Source: Bryobacterales bacterium
GTDB taxonomy: Bacteria; Acidobacteriota; Terriglobia; Bryobacterales; Bryobacteraceae
Reading direction: 5' to 3'
Length of the DNA stretch: 36,712 nt
Assembly (NCBI GenBank): GCA_003167255.1
Contig: PMTR01000188.1
Span: 1-36,712 of the forward strand
The notes below the pieces were generated by a model, which saw nothing but the letters and a program-made list of their open reading frames with translations, searched no databases and was not told where the DNA came from. This document shows, piece after piece, positions 34,226 through 36,712 of the stretch. Positions within the stretch are counted from its first letter, which is position 1, and every line of letters begins with the position of its first letter. The position numbers and the translations under genes were made by a program.

Positions 34226-34231
34226 TATACT
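34226..34231 (+). promoter_or_regulatory. Possible -10 TATACT upstream of the PIN/TRAM gene
   Basis: TATACT matches five of six -10 bases, 86 nt before the GTG start at 34318. The -35 is unclear. Confidence 0.35.
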
Positions 34232-34317
34232 CTTGACGCGGTTTGAGTTGTGCAGTTACGAGTCGGTTCCCGGCTGTTTTCGGATCTCGGATTTATAACC
34301 CTGAAGGGGGTGCACGC

Positions 34318-35397
34318 GTGCTCGACCTCGTTATTGTTCGCGCAATTTTTATTCTAGTTCTTGCCGCTTCTGCCTACGTCCTGCATCCGGAGGGTGTTTC
34401 TCCCTGGATCTCGGCAGCCGGTGGCACGGTTCTTGGTGGCTGCATCATCTTTTTCGAAATCCGCCTGGGGCAGATTAGCCTCAAACGGTTGATTGGCGCC
34501 GCGGCGGGATCCGTTCTGGGGATCTTCGGCGCCTTTCTGATGTCCCTGGTGCTTGCCAACGCCGGGGTGCGGCCCTGGCTGCAAGTCGGCCTGCTGCTGT
34601 GGATGACCTACGTCGGCATGATCGTGGGCGCCAATAAAGGCGACATGCTCAACCTGGCGGCGCTCGGCGGCATTTTTGGCGGCGAGAAGTCGTCGAAGAA
34701 ATCGTTCAAGATTCTCGACACCAGTGTCATCATCGACGGCCGCATCGCCGACATCTCCGAAACCGGCTTCCTGGACGGCGTGATAGTGATTCCCCAATTT
34801 GTGCTGCGTGAGCTGCAACTGGTGGCCGATTCGGCCGACTCCATGAAGCGCAACCGCGGCCGCCGCGGCCTCGACATCCTGCAGCGTATCCAGAAAATGG
34901 CGCACCTCACGGTGCAGATCGCCGAAGAAGACTTCCCGCACGTCCGCGACGTGGACATGAAGCTTATCGAACTGGCCAAGGTCTACGACTGCAAAGTCAT
35001 CACCAACGATTTCAACCTCAACAAAGTGGCCCAACTGCACGGCGTCGAGGTGCTGAACATCAACGAATTGGCCAATTCGCTTAAGCCCATCGTCCTGCCC
35101 GGCGAGACCATGCGGGTCTTCATCCTCAAAGAGGGCAAGGAGTACAACCAGGGCGTGGCTTACCTGGATGACGGCACCATGGTGGTGGTGGATAACGCCA
35201 AGAAGATGATTTCCAAGACCATCGATATTTCGGTCACCAGCGTGCTGCAAACCACCGCGGGGAAAATGATCTTCGGCAAGTTCGACGACCGGATGCACGT
35301 GGCGCTGCCGCTCGAAAAACACGATCGTCCGGTGCGCAAGAGCGATCCGCAGCCCATGACCAACGCGCCGCCCGAGAAAACCACGATAGAATCGTAG
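34318..35397 (+). CDS. PIN/TRAM-domain membrane protein (YacL-like)
   Basis: With the GTG at 34318 (AAGGGGG a few nt upstream) the protein has 359 residues, close to the 366 of Bacillus YacL. Four hydrophobic segments fill residues about 1-105. A PIN domain follows at about 130-250 ('KILDTSVIIDGRIADI' with Asp134, and 'DCKVITNDFNLNKVA'), then a TRAM domain ('GETMRVFILKEGKEYNQGVAYLDDGTMVVVDNA'). PIN domains are Mg-dependent RNases and TRAM binds RNA, so a membrane-tethered RNA-processing role is likely but unproved. An in-frame start at 34243 would add 25 residues with no signal and is rejected. It sits directly before ispD, as in several other genomes. Confidence 0.87.
   Translation: MLDLVIVRAIFILVLAASAYVLHPEGVSPWISAAGGTVLGGCIIFFEIRLGQISLKRLIGAAAGSVLGIFGAFLMSLVLANAGVRPWLQVGLLLWMTYVGMIVGANKGDMLNLAALGGIFGGEKSSKKSFKILDTSVIIDGRIADISETGFLDGVIVIPQFVLRELQLVADSADSMKRNRGRRGLDILQRIQKMAHLTVQIAEEDFPHVRDVDMKLIELAKVYDCKVITNDFNLNKVAQLHGVEVLNINELANSLKPIVLPGETMRVFILKEGKEYNQGVAYLDDGTMVVVDNAKKMISKTIDISVTSVLQTTAGKMIFGKFDDRMHVALPLEKHDRPVRKSDPQPMTNAPPEKTTIES
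35387..35392 (+). promoter_or_regulatory. -10-like TAGAAT 10 nt before the ispD start
   Basis: TAGAAT ends 10 nt before ATG 35403 and overlaps the end of the PIN/TRAM gene. No Shine-Dalgarno is visible before ispD, which is unusual for a gene this close behind another. Confidence 0.4.
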
Positions 35398-35402
35398 AAC
35401 AC

Positions 35403-36125
35403 ATGAAAGTCGCCGTCATATTGCCCGCGGCAGGACTGGGCACGCGCATGGGCAAGGGCTCCGCCGAAAAAACAGGCACCAGCCGGAAGCAGTTCATGCT
35501 GCTCGAAGGCTCACCCATCCTATTGCATACGGTGCGCAAGTTCGTGGCCACCGAGGGCGTCGGCGAGATCGTGGTGGCGGTGCGCGCGGAAGACCTCGAC
35601 TGGGTGGGCAGCATGCTGGCCGGCGAATTCGCGGGACGCAAAGTGCGCGCCGTGGAAGGCGGCAACAGCCGGCAGCAGTCCGTCGAGAACGCGCTCCGCT
35701 CGCTCGATCCCGATACGGAGCTGGTGGCCGTGCACGACGCCGTGCGGCCGTTCATCGATCTCGTCACCCTGCGGAAGGTCATCGATGAAGCCGCGGAAAC
35801 CGGCGCCGCCATCGTGGGTCTGCCGGCCGTCGATACCGTGAAACAGGTGAGCCGCGGCACCGGCCGCGTGCACATTCGCGCCACCCTCCCGCGCGACAAA
35901 CTGGTGATGGCGCAGACACCCCAGGTTTTCCGCTACGACCTGCTCAAGCGCGCCTTCGAATCGGCCCGCGAAGACGGCTTTGTGGGCACCGACGAAGCCA
36001 GCCTGGTGGAGCGCCTCGACGTGGATGTGAGCGTCGTGATGGGTAGCGACCGCAACATCAAGATCACCAAGCCAGGCGACATGGAACTGGCGCACTTGTT
36101 CTTCCGGGAGGAAAACCGCCCTTGA
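35403..36125 (+). CDS. ispD: 2-C-methyl-D-erythritol 4-phosphate cytidylyltransferase
   Basis: The 240-residue protein performs the third MEP-pathway step, joining CTP and MEP to CDP-ME. The nucleotide-binding loop 'LPAAGLGTRM' (Arg15), then KQF (Lys29), 'AVEGGNSRQQSVENAL', 'VHDAVRPFI', 'ATLPRDKLVMAQTPQVFRYDLL', and 'DEASLVE' are all present. The loop between RM and KQF is several residues longer than in E. coli. Its TGA overlaps the TTG start of ispF, so the two are coupled. Confidence 0.94.
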   Translation: MKVAVILPAAGLGTRMGKGSAEKTGTSRKQFMLLEGSPILLHTVRKFVATEGVGEIVVAVRAEDLDWVGSMLAGEFAGRKVRAVEGGNSRQQSVENALRSLDPDTELVAVHDAVRPFIDLVTLRKVIDEAAETGAAIVGLPAVDTVKQVSRGTGRVHIRATLPRDKLVMAQTPQVFRYDLLKRAFESAREDGFVGTDEASLVERLDVDVSVVMGSDRNIKITKPGDMELAHLFFREENRP

Positions 36126-36628
36126 GCGAATACCGCACCGGCCAGGGCTGGGACGTGCACCGGCTGGTGGCCGGCCGGCCGCTGATTCTGGGCGGCGTCA
36201 CTATCCCCAGCGAATTCGGACTCGAAGGCCACTCCGATGCCGACGTTCTGGCGCACGCCATCACCGACGCCATCCTGGGAGCCGCCGCCATGGGCGACAT
36301 CGGCATGCACTTCCCCGACACCGATCCGCGCTGGAAAGACTGCGACAGCCTGGTCATTTTGAGGCAGGCCCAGGCCATGGCGGTAGCGCGCGGTTACCAC
36401 ATCGTCAACCTGGATTCCACTGTCGTCCTCGAACGTCCCAAGCTGAAAGACTACCGCGAAGCCATCCGCCAGCGGCTGGCGGAAACCCTGGGCCTGGAGT
36501 TGGACCGTGTCTCGGTGAAATTCAAAACCGCCGAGAAAGTCGGACCGGTGGGCGAAGGCCGATCGGCGGAAGCGCAAGCCGTAGTGAGCCTGCAGCGCAT
36601 GGGCTCGGGCCCGTTCCGCGAATCGTAG
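36122..36628 (+). CDS. ispF: 2-C-methyl-D-erythritol 2,4-cyclodiphosphate synthase
   Basis: The 168-residue protein cyclises CDP-ME 2-phosphate to MEcPP, releasing CMP. The zinc ligands Asp11, His13 (GWDVH) and His45 (DADVLAH) are present, with 'AAAMGDIGMHFPDTDPRWK' and the C-terminal 'KFKTAEKVGPVGEGRSAEAQAV'. The start is a TTG overlapping the ispD stop by 4 nt, with GGAGG 10 nt upstream. Length is typical of the family. Confidence 0.94.
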   Translation: MSEYRTGQGWDVHRLVAGRPLILGGVTIPSEFGLEGHSDADVLAHAITDAILGAAAMGDIGMHFPDTDPRWKDCDSLVILRQAQAMAVARGYHIVNLDSTVVLERPKLKDYREAIRQRLAETLGLELDRVSVKFKTAEKVGPVGEGRSAEAQAVVSLQRMGSGPFRES

Positions 36629-36648
36629 GTGAGTGAGGCCGAGTGGGG

Positions 36649-36682
36649 CGGCCAATTCTGGCCGCAGCCGGCTTTAGCCGGC
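36649..36682. repeat. Double-hairpin intergenic repeat, copy 2
   Basis: CGGCC-aattct-GGCCG (36649-36664) is followed by GCCGGC-ttta-GCCGGC (36667-36682), with GTGGGG just before. It matches the element at 25819-25852 in layout and spacing and follows ispF by about 20 nt. The window ends 30 nt later. Confidence 0.7.
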
Positions 36683-36712
36683 TTCCGGGGCTGCCCAGCC
36701 CGCCCGGCGACA

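Noticed and set aside
34243-34317. Upstream start for the PIN/TRAM protein
   Set aside because: It would add 25 polar residues before the first membrane segment. GTG 34318 has a good ribosome binding site and gives the family's usual length.

Overview
The window looks like chromosomal DNA of a soil Acidobacteriota, most likely of the Solibacter/Bryobacter kind. This rests on gene content: a TIGR03435-family secreted protein, a 'VWFA-related' secreted protein, an Oar-like TonB-dependent receptor with a carboxypeptidase-regulatory domain, a GH106 rhamnosidase and a YCF48-type propeller, all in GC-rich DNA. No rRNA, tRNA, CRISPR array, integrase or complete insertion sequence was found.

Layout. 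1-6.4 kb: 5'-truncated multicopper oxidase, secreted VWA protein, patatin-like lipase, Tat-exported enolase-superfamily enzyme (-), TIGR03435 protein (-) with a promoter/operator. 6.5-7.3 kb: a MNT/HEPN toxin-antitoxin pair (-) whose HEPN gene carries an in-frame TGA. 7.4-12 kb: rhamnose block, with a GH106 alpha-L-rhamnosidase (-) divergent from an L-rhamnose isomerase and an L-rhamnose mutarotase (+). 12-20.1 kb: secreted M20 peptidase, a frameshifted TonB-dependent receptor (-), a small unknown protein, a histidine phosphatase (-) and a GH20 hexosaminidase (+) whose start codons lie only 17 bp apart. 20.5-24.4 kb: sbcD-sbcC. 24.4-26.8 kb: a toxin-antitoxin island (DUF5615/DUF433, a vapC remnant from a partial duplication, intact vapBC). 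27.1-29.9 kb: frameshifted membrane protein and MGT-type glycosyltransferase (-), divergent from a marR gene across a palindrome-rich AT-rich spacer. 30.3-33.1 kb: 2-oxoacid:ferredoxin oxidoreductase operon (ferredoxin, alpha, fused beta-gamma). 33.2-36.7 kb: YCF48 propeller, YacL-like PIN/TRAM membrane protein, ispD and ispF.

How they work together. The secreted hydrolases (GH106, GH20, M20), the TonB receptor and the rhamnose isomerase/mutarotase fit a life on plant or microbial polysaccharides. SbcCD handles DNA ends, the Kor operon exchanges 2-oxoacids and reduced ferredoxin, and IspD/IspF belong to the MEP isoprenoid pathway. The marR/glycosyltransferase/membrane block looks like a small-molecule response or detoxification unit.

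The most notable pattern is in initiation signals. About a dozen genes that begin a transcription unit have a TAnnnT -10-like hexamer 6-11 nt before the start codon and little or no Shine-Dalgarno, the layout of leaderless mRNAs. Genes inside operons carry ordinary Shine-Dalgarno sequences. At 18035-18051 two such -10 boxes overlap on opposite strands, each exactly 7 nt from its own start codon. Three genes carry lesions (HEPN nonsense, TonB receptor frameshift, membrane protein frameshift). No complete novel system could be demonstrated from sequence alone.
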